A DNA stretch of 64,000 nucleotides from Providencia rustigianii DSM 4541. GTDB lineage: Bacteria > Pseudomonadota > Gammaproteobacteria > Enterobacterales > Enterobacteriaceae. How positions within the stretch are numbered: position 1 is the stretch's first letter; every line of letters starts with the position of its first letter. A program made the position numbers and the translations under genes. The notes under the pieces were generated by a model, which did not search any database, had not been told where the DNA came from, and saw nothing but the letters and a program-made list of their open reading frames with translations. Positions 1-8,541 of this stretch are shown one piece after another. The stretch spans positions 124,813 to 188,812 of the forward strand of contig NZ_GG703820.1 of assembly GCF_000156395.1 (NCBI RefSeq). Direction: 5' to 3'.

Positions 1-424
1 CTTTGAAGATAGTCGCAAGCTGGGTGAAGCCGTACTGACCGCCATTGAAAAATACGATGGAACAGTGGCGGTGCTGGCAAGTGGTTCACTGTCTCACCGA
101 TTTATTGATGACCAACTGGCTGAAAACGGGATGAATAGCTATACCCGCGAATTCGATGAACAAATGGATAAACGTGTCGTAAAACTGTGGCGCGAAGGTC
201 GGTTTGCTGAGTTCTGCAAAATGCTGCCTGAATATGCGGATTACTGCTACGGCGAAGGTCACATGCATGACACAGTGATGTTATTAGGCCTATTAGGCTG
301 GGATAAATATGACCAGAAAGTCGAAGTATTGACTGATCTGTTTGCAAGCTCCGGTACAGGGCAAATCAACGCCATTTTCCCTCTGCCAAGTTTTATTACT
401 GACAAGCAAGCAGCACAAGCTTAA
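1..424 (+). CDS. hpaD: 3,4-dihydroxyphenylacetate 2,3-dioxygenase, C-terminal part
   Basis: The reading frame is open from the first bases of the window (phase from base 2) to TAA at 422-424, giving about 140 C-terminal residues; the 5' half lies outside. HpaD is the extradiol dioxygenase that opens the ring of homoprotocatechuate in 4-hydroxyphenylacetate degradation, normally about 280 residues. The visible part contains a short ASGSLSHRF stretch typical of class III extradiol enzymes and a tail rich in acidic and aromatic residues (YADYCYGEGHMHD). hpaF follows after 9 bp, as in the E. coli hpa operon, and this context carries much of the assignment. Internal GTG or ATG codons are not real starts, because homologous sequence continues upstream of them. 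Confidence 0.85.
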   Translation, partial: FEDSRKLGEAVLTAIEKYDGTVAVLASGSLSHRFIDDQLAENGMNSYTREFDEQMDKRVVKLWREGRFAEFCKMLPEYADYCYGEGHMHDTVMLLGLLGWDKYDQKVEVLTDLFASSGTGQINAIFPLPSFITDKQAAQA

Positions 425-433
425 GGGATACCT

Positions 434-817
434 ATGCCACACTTTTATGCAGAATGTACCGATAATATTCGTGAAGAAGCCGCTCTACCAGAGCTGTTTT
501 CCAAAGTAAATAGCGCATTGGCAGGAACCGGTATTTTTCCTTTAGCGGGTGTACGTAGCCGCGCTATTTGGCTCGATACTTGGCAAATGGCTGATGGTAA
601 ACACGATTACGCATTTGTGCATATGACGTTAAAAATCGGCGCAGGTCGCTCCCTTGAAGATCGCCAAAAAACGGGGGAAATGCTATTTGACCTGATCAAA
701 GCACACTTTGCAGATTTGATGGCAAAACGTTATTTAGCACTCTCTTTCACCATGGAAGAGCTGGACCCCGTTTTGAACTACAAGCAGAACAACGTTCACG
801 CGTTGTTTAAGTCTTAA
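434..817 (+). CDS. hpaF: 5-carboxymethyl-2-hydroxymuconate delta-isomerase
   Basis: A 127-residue protein, close to the usual 126 for HpaF. It tautomerises the ring-cleavage product made after HpaD and HpaE. It begins MPHFYAECT, so Pro2 would become the N-terminal catalytic proline used by the tautomerase superfamily once Met1 is removed. An AAGGGAT ribosome binding site lies 5-10 bp before the ATG. It follows hpaD by 9 bp and precedes the exporter gene by about 24 bp, so it should be co-transcribed with them. The assignment comes from length, the N-terminal motif and operon position. Confidence 0.93.
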   Translation: MPHFYAECTDNIREEAALPELFSKVNSALAGTGIFPLAGVRSRAIWLDTWQMADGKHDYAFVHMTLKIGAGRSLEDRQKTGEMLFDLIKAHFADLMAKRYLALSFTMEELDPVLNYKQNNVHALFKS

Positions 818-841
818 TCATAGATGTCGATAGGGGGTAAT

Positions 842-2071
842 ATGCCAACTTCATTTACCAACAGACCGATACCGCGCTGGCTAATCCCATTATTAGGATC
901 GCTGGTCGCATTTGGTCCCCTATCGATTGACATGTACCTTCCCGCCTTACCACAAATGGGGCTAGAGCTGAATGCAACGCAAGGACAAATGCAATATACC
1001 CTTGGTGCATTCTTTGGTGGTTTCTGCGTTGGTATGCTGTTTTATGGCCCTCTCAGCGATCTATTGGGGCGCCGTAAAATGTTATTAAGTGGGCTGGTGA
1101 TTTTTACCCTCGCTAGCCTGTTATGCGCCCAAGCCACCAGCTCAGAAGCCTTAATTACCTTTAGGGCATTACAAGCCTTCGGGAGTGGAGCCGCTATTGT
1201 GATGGCTCGTGCGATTGCCCGTGACGTATATCCATCCAATGAATTACCAAAAGTCCTGTCATTAATGACGCTAGTGACCATGATAGCTCCGCTACTGGCG
1301 CCATTGCTGGGGGGATTCTTATTAATTCACTACCAATGGCAAGCTATTTTCTATCTGTTAGCCGCAGTAGGTTTATGTTCTGTCACCGCTATTTTCGTAT
1401 TATTACCAGAAACATTGCCTCACCAACGAGAATCAAAAAATTTACTGAGCGTGGCATTTCGTAACTATGGACAGGTGCTTACAGACCGAGAAGCACTGAG
1501 CATTATTGGCACTATGGCATTCTCGTTTTCTGGAATGTTTGCCTTTATCAGTGGTTCGCCGTTTGTGTACATCAACTACTTTGGGGTTTCCGAGCAATAT
1601 TACGGGCTGCTATTTGGGTGTAATATTTTGGGTATGATCGCCATGCTGCTGCTGAATGTGAAATTACTCAAAGTGTATAGTTTGCCGCGCCTACTTGGCA
1701 TGCAAAGTGGTATTCAATTGATTTTTGGCGTGTTGTTACTCACATTCTATCAACAAAGCCTACCAATTATTGTTATCCTAGTGGTTCTGTTCTTATCGAT
1801 GGTCAATGCTATCGGCACCAACAGTTTGTCACTGTTACTGCAACATCGTGGAAAAATTGCTGGCAGCGCAAGTGCGCTCGCTATCTCAATTCAATTTGCA
1901 TTGGCTGCCCTAGCCAGTGTTGCAGTCTCCATACTACAAGATGAATCCCCATTTGCTATGGCACTCGTGATGGCGATTTGTGCCGGACTCAGTTTCGCAA
2001 GCCAACGTTTGTCAGCTAAGAATGTCCGCACACAAGTTCACTCAGTGTCTTCGGAGAACAACGAAAAATGA
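842..2071 (+). CDS. Bcr/CflA-type multidrug efflux MFS transporter inside the hpa operon
   Basis: A 12-helix major facilitator of about 409 residues. PLSDLLGRRKML (near residues 64-75) is the MFS motif A loop, and SIDMYLPALPQM near the start is characteristic of the Bcr/CflA drug:H+ antiporter family. I chose ATG 842 because a strong AGGGGGT site sits at 831-837; the in-frame ATG at 824 has no such site. The stop overlaps the start of the next dehydrogenase gene (ATGA at 2068-2071), which implies translational coupling. This gene is not part of the classical hpa operon. It may export aromatic or aldehyde intermediates, but the substrate cannot be read from the sequence. Confidence 0.88.
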   Translation: MPTSFTNRPIPRWLIPLLGSLVAFGPLSIDMYLPALPQMGLELNATQGQMQYTLGAFFGGFCVGMLFYGPLSDLLGRRKMLLSGLVIFTLASLLCAQATSSEALITFRALQAFGSGAAIVMARAIARDVYPSNELPKVLSLMTLVTMIAPLLAPLLGGFLLIHYQWQAIFYLLAAVGLCSVTAIFVLLPETLPHQRESKNLLSVAFRNYGQVLTDREALSIIGTMAFSFSGMFAFISGSPFVYINYFGVSEQYYGLLFGCNILGMIAMLLLNVKLLKVYSLPRLLGMQSGIQLIFGVLLLTFYQQSLPIIVILVVLFLSMVNAIGTNSLSLLLQHRGKIAGSASALAISIQFALAALASVAVSILQDESPFAMALVMAICAGLSFASQRLSAKNVRTQVHSVSSENNEK

Positions 2072-3531
2072 GTTTAAATACCAATTCTAAATTATTCCGC
2101 CAACAGGCTTACATTAATGGTCAATGGATTGATGCCAAAGATAACAGCCAGTTTGATGTAACTAACCCCGCAAATGGTGAAGTGATTGCTCGCGTCAGTA
2201 ATGTGGGTGCATTAGAAACTCAACAAGCCATTGAAGCCGCAGAAAAAGCCCTGCCAGCATGGCGGGCTAAAAGCGCTAAAGAACGCAGCCAGATTTTAAA
2301 TAAATGGTTCCGTTTAATGATGGAAAACCAAAAAGAGCTTGCGCTAATTCTCAGCACCGAACAAGGTAAATCCATTAACGAGTCCATGGGTGAAATTGCC
2401 TATGGAGCAAGCTTTATCGAGTGGTTTGCAGAAGAAGGTAAACGCACTTACGGTGAAACTATTCCTTCACCACTACCGGGTCGCCGTTTAGTGACTATCA
2501 AACAGCCTGTTGGCGTTGTCGCAGCCATCACCCCTTGGAATTTCCCCAATGCGATGATCACTCGCAAAGTGGGTCCTGCACTGGCTGCCGGCTGTACCAT
2601 GGTATTAAAGCCGGCGGCAGAAACCCCATTATCCGCCCTCGCCTTAGCGGCTCTGGGTGAAGAAGCGGGTATTCCTGCTGGCGTGTTCAACATCGTTCCA
2701 GGTACCGATGCCAAAGCGATTGGTGCGGTTATGACTTCAAGCCCAATTGTTCGCAAACTGACCTTCACCGGTTCGACCCGCGTGGGTAAATTACTGATGG
2801 CACAATGTGCCGATACCGTGAAAAAAATGTCACTGGAATTAGGCGGTAACGCGCCATTTATCGTATTTGACGATGCCGATTTAGACGCTGCAGTTCAAGG
2901 GGCTTTAGCGGCTAAATTCCGCAATAGCGGGCAAACTTGTGTGTGTGCAAACCGTATTCTTGTTCAAGAAGGGGTTTACGATGAGTTCGCCTCTCGCCTC
3001 GCAAAAGCGGTCAGCGCATTAAAAATTGGTCCAGCGACTCAATCTGATTCTGAACAAGGTCCGCTGATCAACCAAGCTGCTATTGATAAAGTTTCTGAGC
3101 ATATTGCAGATGCTGTCGCCAAAGGTGCCACCGTTGCAACGGGTGGAAAACCAGCAACTTTAGGCGGTCTGTTCTTTGAACCAACGGTATTGGTCAACGT
3201 GACTGAATCCATGAAAGTTGCCAAAGAAGAAACGTTCGGACCATTAGCGCCACTGTTTAAATTCCGCGATGAACAAGAAGCTATCAACCTCGCCAATGAC
3301 ACTGAATTTGGTTTGGCATCCTATTTCTATTCACGGGATATCGGGCGCATTTACCGCGTTGCTGAAGCCTTAGAAAGCGGAATGGTCGGTATTAACGAAG
3401 GTATTATTTCAAACGAAGTCGCTCCATTTGGCGGCATTAAGCAATCTGGGCTGGGACGTGAAGGTTCACGCTACGGAATTGAAGATTATCTGGAAGTGAA
3501 ATATCTCTGCTTCGGTGGGTTATCTAACTAG
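2068..3531 (+). CDS. gabD: NAD(P)-dependent succinate-semialdehyde dehydrogenase, GabD-like
   Basis: An aldehyde dehydrogenase of 487 residues, typical for GabD (about 482). Visible motifs are the cofactor-binding ITPWNFPNAM, the GSTRVG turn, the catalytic-base segment ELGGNAPF (Glu) and the nucleophile segment GQTCVCANR (Cys). Succinic semialdehyde is one of the two products of the HpaI aldolase later in the operon, so an enzyme oxidising it to succinate completes the pathway. The start overlaps the preceding exporter stop by 4 bp. The gabD symbol is by similarity; a dedicated pathway enzyme (Sad/GabD type) with the same reaction is equally possible. An ERIC element separates it from hpaH. 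Confidence 0.88.
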   Translation: MSLNTNSKLFRQQAYINGQWIDAKDNSQFDVTNPANGEVIARVSNVGALETQQAIEAAEKALPAWRAKSAKERSQILNKWFRLMMENQKELALILSTEQGKSINESMGEIAYGASFIEWFAEEGKRTYGETIPSPLPGRRLVTIKQPVGVVAAITPWNFPNAMITRKVGPALAAGCTMVLKPAAETPLSALALAALGEEAGIPAGVFNIVPGTDAKAIGAVMTSSPIVRKLTFTGSTRVGKLLMAQCADTVKKMSLELGGNAPFIVFDDADLDAAVQGALAAKFRNSGQTCVCANRILVQEGVYDEFASRLAKAVSALKIGPATQSDSEQGPLINQAAIDKVSEHIADAVAKGATVATGGKPATLGGLFFEPTVLVNVTESMKVAKEETFGPLAPLFKFRDEQEAINLANDTEFGLASYFYSRDIGRIYRVAEALESGMVGINEGIISNEVAPFGGIKQSGLGREGSRYGIEDYLEVKYLCFGGLSN

Positions 3532-3576
3532 AAAGAAACATTAGCTGGCGGTCTTAGCTTTTAAAATCTTAGCTCT

Positions 3577-3695
3577 AAATAATTCGAGTTAGAACAAGGC
3601 AGCAAATGAGGCTAATCCCTAGGAGCATACAGGAGTATGTGACTAGGGTTAGCGAATGAAGCTAACGTAGTTATAGCTCGAAGCATGGCGAGCTT
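3577..3695 (+). repeat. ERIC element between gabD-like gene and hpaH
   Basis: An imperfect palindrome of about 120 bp. The core reads CCCTAGGAGCATAC-AGGA-GTATGTGACTAGGG, matching the central ERIC hairpin. The outer arms (AATTCGAGTTAGAAC and GTTATAGCTCGAA) also pair imperfectly. It lies inside the hpa transcription unit, ending just before the hpaH ribosome binding site, so it would be transcribed as a long hairpin. Confidence 0.88.
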
Positions 3696-3715
3696 AGATA
3701 AAAAAGGAAAAATTG

Positions 3716-4519
3716 ATGCTACACAAAGACATAATTTCACAAGTCGCGCAGCGCCTAAATCAGGCAGAAAAAAACCGTGAACAGATCCGCCAAATTTCTC
3801 TGGATCACCCAGAAATGACCATTGAAGATGCTTATGCTATTCAAAAAGAGTGGGTCGGACTGAAAATTGCAGAAGGTCGCGTGTTAAAAGGTCATAAAAT
3901 CGGACTGACATCCAAAGCGATGCAGGCCAGCTCCCAAATTGATGAACCTGACTATGGCGCACTGCTTGACGATATGTTCTTTGATGATGGCTGTGATATT
4001 CCAACGGATCGTTTTATCGTTCCACGTATCGAAGTTGAGCTAGCATTTGTCCTCGCAAAACCACTGCGTGGCCCTAACTGCACTTTATTCGATGTGTATA
4101 ATGCAACGGACTATGTGATCCCCGCGCTCGAATTGATCGATGCCCGTTGCCATAATATCGATCCGCAAACTAATCGCCCACGTAAAGTGTTCGATACCAT
4201 TTCTGATAATGCCGCAAATGGCGCCGTGATTTTAGGTGGACGCCCAATTAAGCCTCGTGATTTAGATCTTCGCTGGATCAGCGCACTGCTCTACCGTAAT
4301 GGTGTGATCGAAGAATCTGGTGTTGCGGCGGCAGTACTTAACCACCCTGCCAATGGTGTTGCATGGCTGGCCAATAAACTGGCTCCCCATAATGTAGAAT
4401 TACAACCGGGACAAATTATCCTTGGTGGCTCGTTTACTCGCCCAGTTCCTGCTCGAAAAGGGGATGTTTTTCACGTTGATTACGGCGTGATGGGTTCAAT
4501 TAGCTGCCGCTTTGCTTAA
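3716..4519 (+). CDS. hpaH: 2-oxo-hept-4-ene-1,7-dioate hydratase
   Basis: The 267-residue length equals that of the E. coli enzyme. HpaH hydrates 2-oxo-hept-4-ene-1,7-dioate, the step before the HpaI aldolase. The fumarylacetoacetase-fold hydratase core is clear: [13 protein letters not shown], the acidic metal-binding segment [13 protein letters not shown], and [13 protein letters not shown] near the C-terminus. I chose ATG 3716, with AAGGAAAAATT before it, over the TTG one codon upstream. The ERIC element ends just before the ribosome binding site. hpaI follows 10 bp after the stop. Confidence 0.95.
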   Translation: MLHKDIISQVAQRLNQAEKNREQIRQISLDHPEMTIEDAYAIQKEWVGLKIAEGRVLKGHKIGLTSKAMQASSQIDEPDYGALLDDMFFDDGCDIPTDRFIVPRIEVELAFVLAKPLRGPNCTLFDVYNATDYVIPALELIDARCHNIDPQTNRPRKVFDTISDNAANGAVILGGRPIKPRDLDLRWISALLYRNGVIEESGVAAAVLNHPANGVAWLANKLAPHNVELQPGQIILGGSFTRPVPARKGDVFHVDYGVMGSISCRFA

Positions 4520-4529
4520 GGAGTTCACT

Positions 4530-5336
4530 GTGGATCTGTTAGAAAATAAATTCAAAAAAGCACTCAAAAGTGGCAAACCGCAGATTGGTTTATGGCTCGG
4601 ATTATGTAGCCCATACAGTGCAGAATTAGTCGCTGGCGCAGGATTTGACTGGCTGTTAATTGATGGGGAGCATGCTCCGAATAATGTACAAACTACCTTA
4701 GCCCAATTACAAGCTATCGCCCCTTACCCATCACAACCGGTAGTTCGTCCACCGTGGAATGATCCCGTGATCGTCAAACAATTACTGGATATTGGTGCAC
4801 AGACACTCTTACTGCCAATGGTGCAAAATGCCGAGCAAGCAGAGCTTGCGGTACGCTCCACTCGTTATCCACCCGCAGGGATTCGTGGTGTCGGTAGCGC
4901 ATTAGCGCGCGCCTCTCGCTGGAATCGTATTCCTGATTATCTCAAACGCGCTAACGACGAAATGTGTGTGATAGTCCAAGTGGAAACCCGTGAAGCCATC
5001 AAAAATCTTCCTGAAATTTTAAAAGTCGAAGGTGTCGACGGTGTCTTTATCGGCCCTGCGGATCTCAGTGCAGACATGGGCTTTTCAGGTAACCCTAACC
5101 ATCCTGAAGTCAAAGCGGTTATCGAAGATGCTATTAAACAGATTCGTAAAGCGGGCTTAGCCCCTGGAATTTTAATGGCAGCACCTGACATTGCTGAGCA
5201 CTATATCCAAATTGGTGCTCTGTTTGTTGCCGTAGGGGTGGACACCACCCTATTAGCCCGTACCGCTGAAACGCTTGCCGCAAAGTTTGGTAAAACAGTT
5301 TCCGATATGAACCCGAGTTCATCCAGCGTGTACTAA
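4530..5336 (+). CDS. hpaI: 4-hydroxy-2-oxo-heptane-1,7-dioate aldolase
   Basis: A class II, metal-dependent HpcH/HpaI aldolase of 268 residues that cleaves 4-hydroxy-2-oxo-heptanedioate to pyruvate and succinic semialdehyde. Conserved segments include [13 protein letters not shown] (catalytic His), VVRPPWNDP (catalytic Arg), VQVETREA (metal Glu) and [10 protein letters not shown] (metal Asp). The start is GTG at 4530, because the strong TAAGGAG site at 4517-4523 (partly overlapping the hpaH stop) is well spaced from it; an in-frame TTG at 4512 would lie inside hpaH. The product feeds the dehydrogenase encoded upstream in the same cluster. Confidence 0.95.
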   Translation: MDLLENKFKKALKSGKPQIGLWLGLCSPYSAELVAGAGFDWLLIDGEHAPNNVQTTLAQLQAIAPYPSQPVVRPPWNDPVIVKQLLDIGAQTLLLPMVQNAEQAELAVRSTRYPPAGIRGVGSALARASRWNRIPDYLKRANDEMCVIVQVETREAIKNLPEILKVEGVDGVFIGPADLSADMGFSGNPNHPEVKAVIEDAIKQIRKAGLAPGILMAAPDIAEHYIQIGALFVAVGVDTTLLARTAETLAAKFGKTVSDMNPSSSSVY

Positions 5337-5493
5337 AGCAATTTTGAACTCCTCTGAGCCGCTCAATTTACCCTACAAACTCACGAGCGACTTAGAAAGT
5401 AAGTTATACATCGCAACCACAACTTAAGGCAGCCATTTAGGACTGCCCAGTAGACCCTTGTACCTATAATAAATTGTAATAGAGGGCATTATC

Positions 5494-6864
5494 ATGAGTA
5501 ATTCACAAAATGCGACCAGCACTAACCCTGCTGATCAGCATAAAAATTTGACGGAACCTCAGCAGCGAGTCATCAATAAATTATTTAAGCGATTGATCGT
5601 CTTTTTATTCGTTCTATTCGTTTTTTCTTTCTTAGACCGTATTAATATTGGCTTTGCAGGGCTCACTATGGGGAAAGACATTGGTCTGTCTTCCACCATG
5701 TTTGGTCTGGCTGCCACGCTGTTTTATGCCACTTACGTTATCTTCGGTATTCCAAGTAATATCATGCTGGGCATTGTCGGCGCTCGCCGCTGGATTGCAA
5801 CCATCATGGTGCTTTGGGGAATCGCATCCACGGCAACCATGTTCGCTACCGGTCCCACCAGCTTATACATTCTACGAATGTTAGTTGGTATTGCTGAAGC
5901 AGGTTTCTTGCCGGGCATACTGGTTTACTTAACTTATTGGTTCCCTGCTTATTTCCGTGCTCGTGCTAATGCCTTATTTATGATTGCAATGCCAGTGACC
6001 ATGGCATTTGGCTCCCTTGCCTCTGGTTATATTTTAGGTATGGATGGCATTCTGAATCTCAAAGGCTGGCAGTGGTTATTCTTATTGGAAGGTTTCCCAT
6101 CCGTCATTCTGGGTGTGCTGGTTTGGTTCTACCTGGATGATTCACCGAAAAAAGCGAAATGGTTAACTCAAGAAGATAAAGATACGCTGCAAGAGATGAT
6201 GGATAAGGATCAGCTGGAGTTAGTGCAACCCCACGGTTCAAAAAGCCATACTGCAATGCAAAATACCAGCTTATGGAAAGAGATTTTCACTCCGGTTATT
6301 TTGATGTATACCGTGGCCTATTTCTGTCTGACCAACACATTGAGCGCCATTAATATTTGGACGCCGCAAATCATGCAGAGTTTTAATCAGGGCAGCAGCA
6401 ATGCCATGATTGGTTTACTCACCGCGATTCCGCAGTTCTGTACTATTTTTGGGATGATTTATTGGAGTCGGCGTTCTGATCGCTTGCAAGAACGTAAAAT
6501 GCATACTGCGTTACCGTATTTGTTCGCGGCCGCCGGTTGGGTTATCGCTGCGATGACTCATCAGCCGATGATCCAGTTATTGGGGATTATTATGGCATCG
6601 ACGGGGTCATTTACGGCTATGGCGGTTTTCTGGACCACCCCAGATCAGTCGATTAGTTTACGCGCTCGCGCAATCGGTATTGCCGTCATCAACGCAACAG
6701 GTAATATAGGTTCCGCGGTCAGTCCACTGTTAATCGGCTGGCTAAAGGATCAAACCGGTAGCTTCAACTCTGGTCTCTATTTTGTGGCAGGTTTGCTGGT
6801 CGTCGGTGCTCTTCTGGTCATCGCTATCCCAATGAAAAACTCAAGACCAAGAGCCACACCGTAA
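5494..6864 (+). CDS. hpaX: 4-hydroxyphenylacetate permease (MFS)
   Basis: A 456-residue transporter of the anion:cation symporter (ACS) branch of the MFS, with about 12 hydrophobic segments. LDRINIGFAGLTMGKDIG is the family signature after helix 1, and the N-terminal tail of about 45 residues is hydrophilic. HpaX imports 4-hydroxyphenylacetate. An AGAGGG ribosome binding site precedes ATG 5494. A 157-bp gap from hpaI leaves room for a promoter, although I cannot identify one firmly. hpaA follows, as in E. coli hpaX-hpaA. Confidence 0.92.
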   Translation: MSNSQNATSTNPADQHKNLTEPQQRVINKLFKRLIVFLFVLFVFSFLDRINIGFAGLTMGKDIGLSSTMFGLAATLFYATYVIFGIPSNIMLGIVGARRWIATIMVLWGIASTATMFATGPTSLYILRMLVGIAEAGFLPGILVYLTYWFPAYFRARANALFMIAMPVTMAFGSLASGYILGMDGILNLKGWQWLFLLEGFPSVILGVLVWFYLDDSPKKAKWLTQEDKDTLQEMMDKDQLELVQPHGSKSHTAMQNTSLWKEIFTPVILMYTVAYFCLTNTLSAINIWTPQIMQSFNQGSSNAMIGLLTAIPQFCTIFGMIYWSRRSDRLQERKMHTALPYLFAAAGWVIAAMTHQPMIQLLGIIMASTGSFTAMAVFWTTPDQSISLRARAIGIAVINATGNIGSAVSPLLIGWLKDQTGSFNSGLYFVAGLLVVGALLVIAIPMKNSRPRATP

Positions 6865-6956
6865 ACGGTAGAGTTATATAGTTTTGTTAGCTAAAAATGA
6901 GTGCTGCAACAGATTGGAAAAATTGAATTTATTTAAGCCTCCCCCTAAATATTGTT

Positions 6957-7118
6957 CAAAATAATTAGAGTTGCAGCTAACTATGCTACAGGCTGAATTC
7001 TCAGGGGCTGCCCAATGTTCATAAATCTGTAGGCTAAAGGGGAGTAATTCCCCAAAATAATTCAAACTAAGTCAATAATGCTATAAGTCGAATTTTCTGG
7101 GACTGCCCTAAATAGTTC
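6957..7118 (+). repeat. Two degenerate copies of a ~65-bp repeat, 96 bp apart, upstream of hpaA
   Basis: The 340-bp hpaX-hpaA gap (6865-7204) has no gene. Segment 6957-7020 and segment 7053-7118 both begin CAAAATAATT, contain ATGCTA, a GTCGAATT/CTGAATT block and a GGGGCTGCCC / GGGACTGCCC block, and end in GTTC. They look like two decayed copies of one element, and the ERIC element begins at once after the second. I recognise no named family for them. Confidence 0.6.
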
Positions 7119-7226
7119 GGCTTATAGCTAGGCGGCAAGCGACGATATCTCGGGGAGCATACATAAGTATGTGACTCGAGTAGCGGAGAGCAGCCAACAA
7201 CGCTATGGGTCGAAATATGACGGGCA
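7111..7226 (+). repeat. ERIC element overlapping the start of hpaA
   Basis: A second ERIC copy with core TCTCGGGGAGCATACATAAG followed by TATGTGACTCGAG. Its left end is AATAGTTCGGCTTATAGC and its right end GCTATGGGTCGAAATATGAC. The arms pair as in the copy at 3577-3695. The right end contains the only plausible ATG codons of hpaA (7205 and 7217), so the repeat provides the start region of the regulator gene. Confidence 0.82.
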
Positions 7227-8095
7227 TTACAAATATAGATATTGGGAAAGACTACGATGAAACCTTGGGTAACGACGACGTCCACTACCAAACCTTCGGC
7301 AAACTCGCCTCCTTCTTCGGTCGCGACATGCAGGCTCACCGTCATGACGGCTTCTTCCAGCTGCACTATTTGGTTACTGGGCACATTACTCTACAGTTAG
7401 ATGAGTCTCGTTATTCGGTTCAAGCGCCGTTATTTATCTTAACGCCCCCGTCTGTCGCTCACGCTTTTTTCACCCAAGAAGATACCGATGGGCACGTTCT
7501 GACAGTACGTCAGGATTTGATTTCACCACTTTTGCAGTCTCTATACTCCGCCAATCCCGATCTGGTCGATATTCCAGCAATTTGTTTATCCGTGGCAGAT
7601 AAACCACAGGATATCGATACGTTTAACCATTATTGGGCTTTAATGGCGCGAGAATCCGCAAATAACGATATTGGTCGAGATCAGGTTTTATCCTCCCTAG
7701 CTCAGGGGCTATTTACCTTTTTACTGCGTTCTATTCCTTTAGATGAGCACCATGTGAGTGGGGTTCGAGGGGAACATCGGTTATTCCAACGCTTTAACCA
7801 ACTGATCGATATGCACTATCGTGAACATCTCTCTGTGCCTGAATATGCAAATAAGCTTGGCATCACGGAGTCGAGACTTAAAGATATGTGCCGGCGATTT
7901 GCTAACCGCCCGCCTAAAAAATTAATTTTCGATAGAATTTTACGTGAAGCAAAACGCATGCTGCTATTTTGTGATAGTCCGGTTTCTGAAATTGCCTACC
8001 AACTTGGATTTAAAGATCCGGCTTATTTTGCGCGCTTTTTTAATCGCTCAGTGGGAACATCACCGAGCCAATGGCGTGAACAAAACCTCCATTAA
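7205..8095 (+). CDS. hpaA: AraC/XylS-family activator of the 4-hydroxyphenylacetate 3-monooxygenase genes
   Basis: A 296-residue regulator with an N-terminal cupin-like sensing domain (HRHDGFFQLHYLVTG) and a C-terminal AraC double helix-turn-helix (YANKLGITESRLKDMCRRF and ISEIAYQLGF-type SEIAYQLGFKDPAYFARFF). HpaA activates hpaBC in response to 4-hydroxyphenylacetate in E. coli. Two in-frame ATGs, at 7205 and 7217, both lie in the end of an ERIC repeat. Sequence similar to HpaA begins at about TNIDIGKDYDE, right after them, so either start works and the first few residues come from the repeat. No strong ribosome binding site is visible before either, so expression may be weak. hpaB follows after a long AT-rich gap. 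Confidence 0.9.
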   Translation: MGRNMTGITNIDIGKDYDETLGNDDVHYQTFGKLASFFGRDMQAHRHDGFFQLHYLVTGHITLQLDESRYSVQAPLFILTPPSVAHAFFTQEDTDGHVLTVRQDLISPLLQSLYSANPDLVDIPAICLSVADKPQDIDTFNHYWALMARESANNDIGRDQVLSSLAQGLFTFLLRSIPLDEHHVSGVRGEHRLFQRFNQLIDMHYREHLSVPEYANKLGITESRLKDMCRRFANRPPKKLIFDRILREAKRMLLFCDSPVSEIAYQLGFKDPAYFARFFNRSVGTSPSQWREQNLH

Positions 8096-8541
8096 ATACC
8101 GATTCCACAAATTTAAAGTCACTCTCAATATATTTTACATATTGCAAACATTTTTGATGTCTTACATTTTTATTTTTAAAGTTACAATTGTACTATTAGC
8201 GCTTAACAAAAAGTGAAGATTTTGAGTAAAAAAAACAATAAAAACAGATTTAAATTATTATTATTAATATCGTAATATATTTTAATTAATTGTATTTATT
8301 GATAATAAATGAAAATATAAATATATTATTAATATCAAAACATCGTTACGATCACATTTCTTTCACAAAACCAGCCCACCAACGAAAAGTACCAGCGATC
8401 CTTTGAAAAATCTCTTTTAAAACCCCACAGAAAACGATTCAATTGATAAACACAAAATAAACATAATATTAACATTATTCAGCTTGCAACTTTTGTACAC
8501 CTACAGCCCGCAAGCCCTCTTTGTTATAAAACGAGGTAGAC
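8096..8541 (+). promoter_or_regulatory. AT-rich hpaA-hpaB intergenic region, presumed hpaBC promoter
   Basis: A gap of 446 bp without a credible gene, very AT-rich in 8200-8340. In E. coli W the hpaBC promoter is controlled by HpaA, IHF and CRP. Here GATCACATTT at about 8351-8360 is a good CRP half-site, but its left partner is poor. I cannot place -35/-10 boxes with confidence. The hpaB ribosome binding site is GAGGTAG just before ATG 8542. Confidence 0.4.

Noticed and set aside
7944-8216. Plus-strand 90-codon frame overlapping the end of hpaA
   Set aside because: It is out of frame with hpaA, mostly inside it, and without a ribosome binding site; a shadow frame.
8338-8360. Full CRP site before hpaB
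   Set aside because: Only the right half-site fits; the left half shows almost no match to TGTGA.
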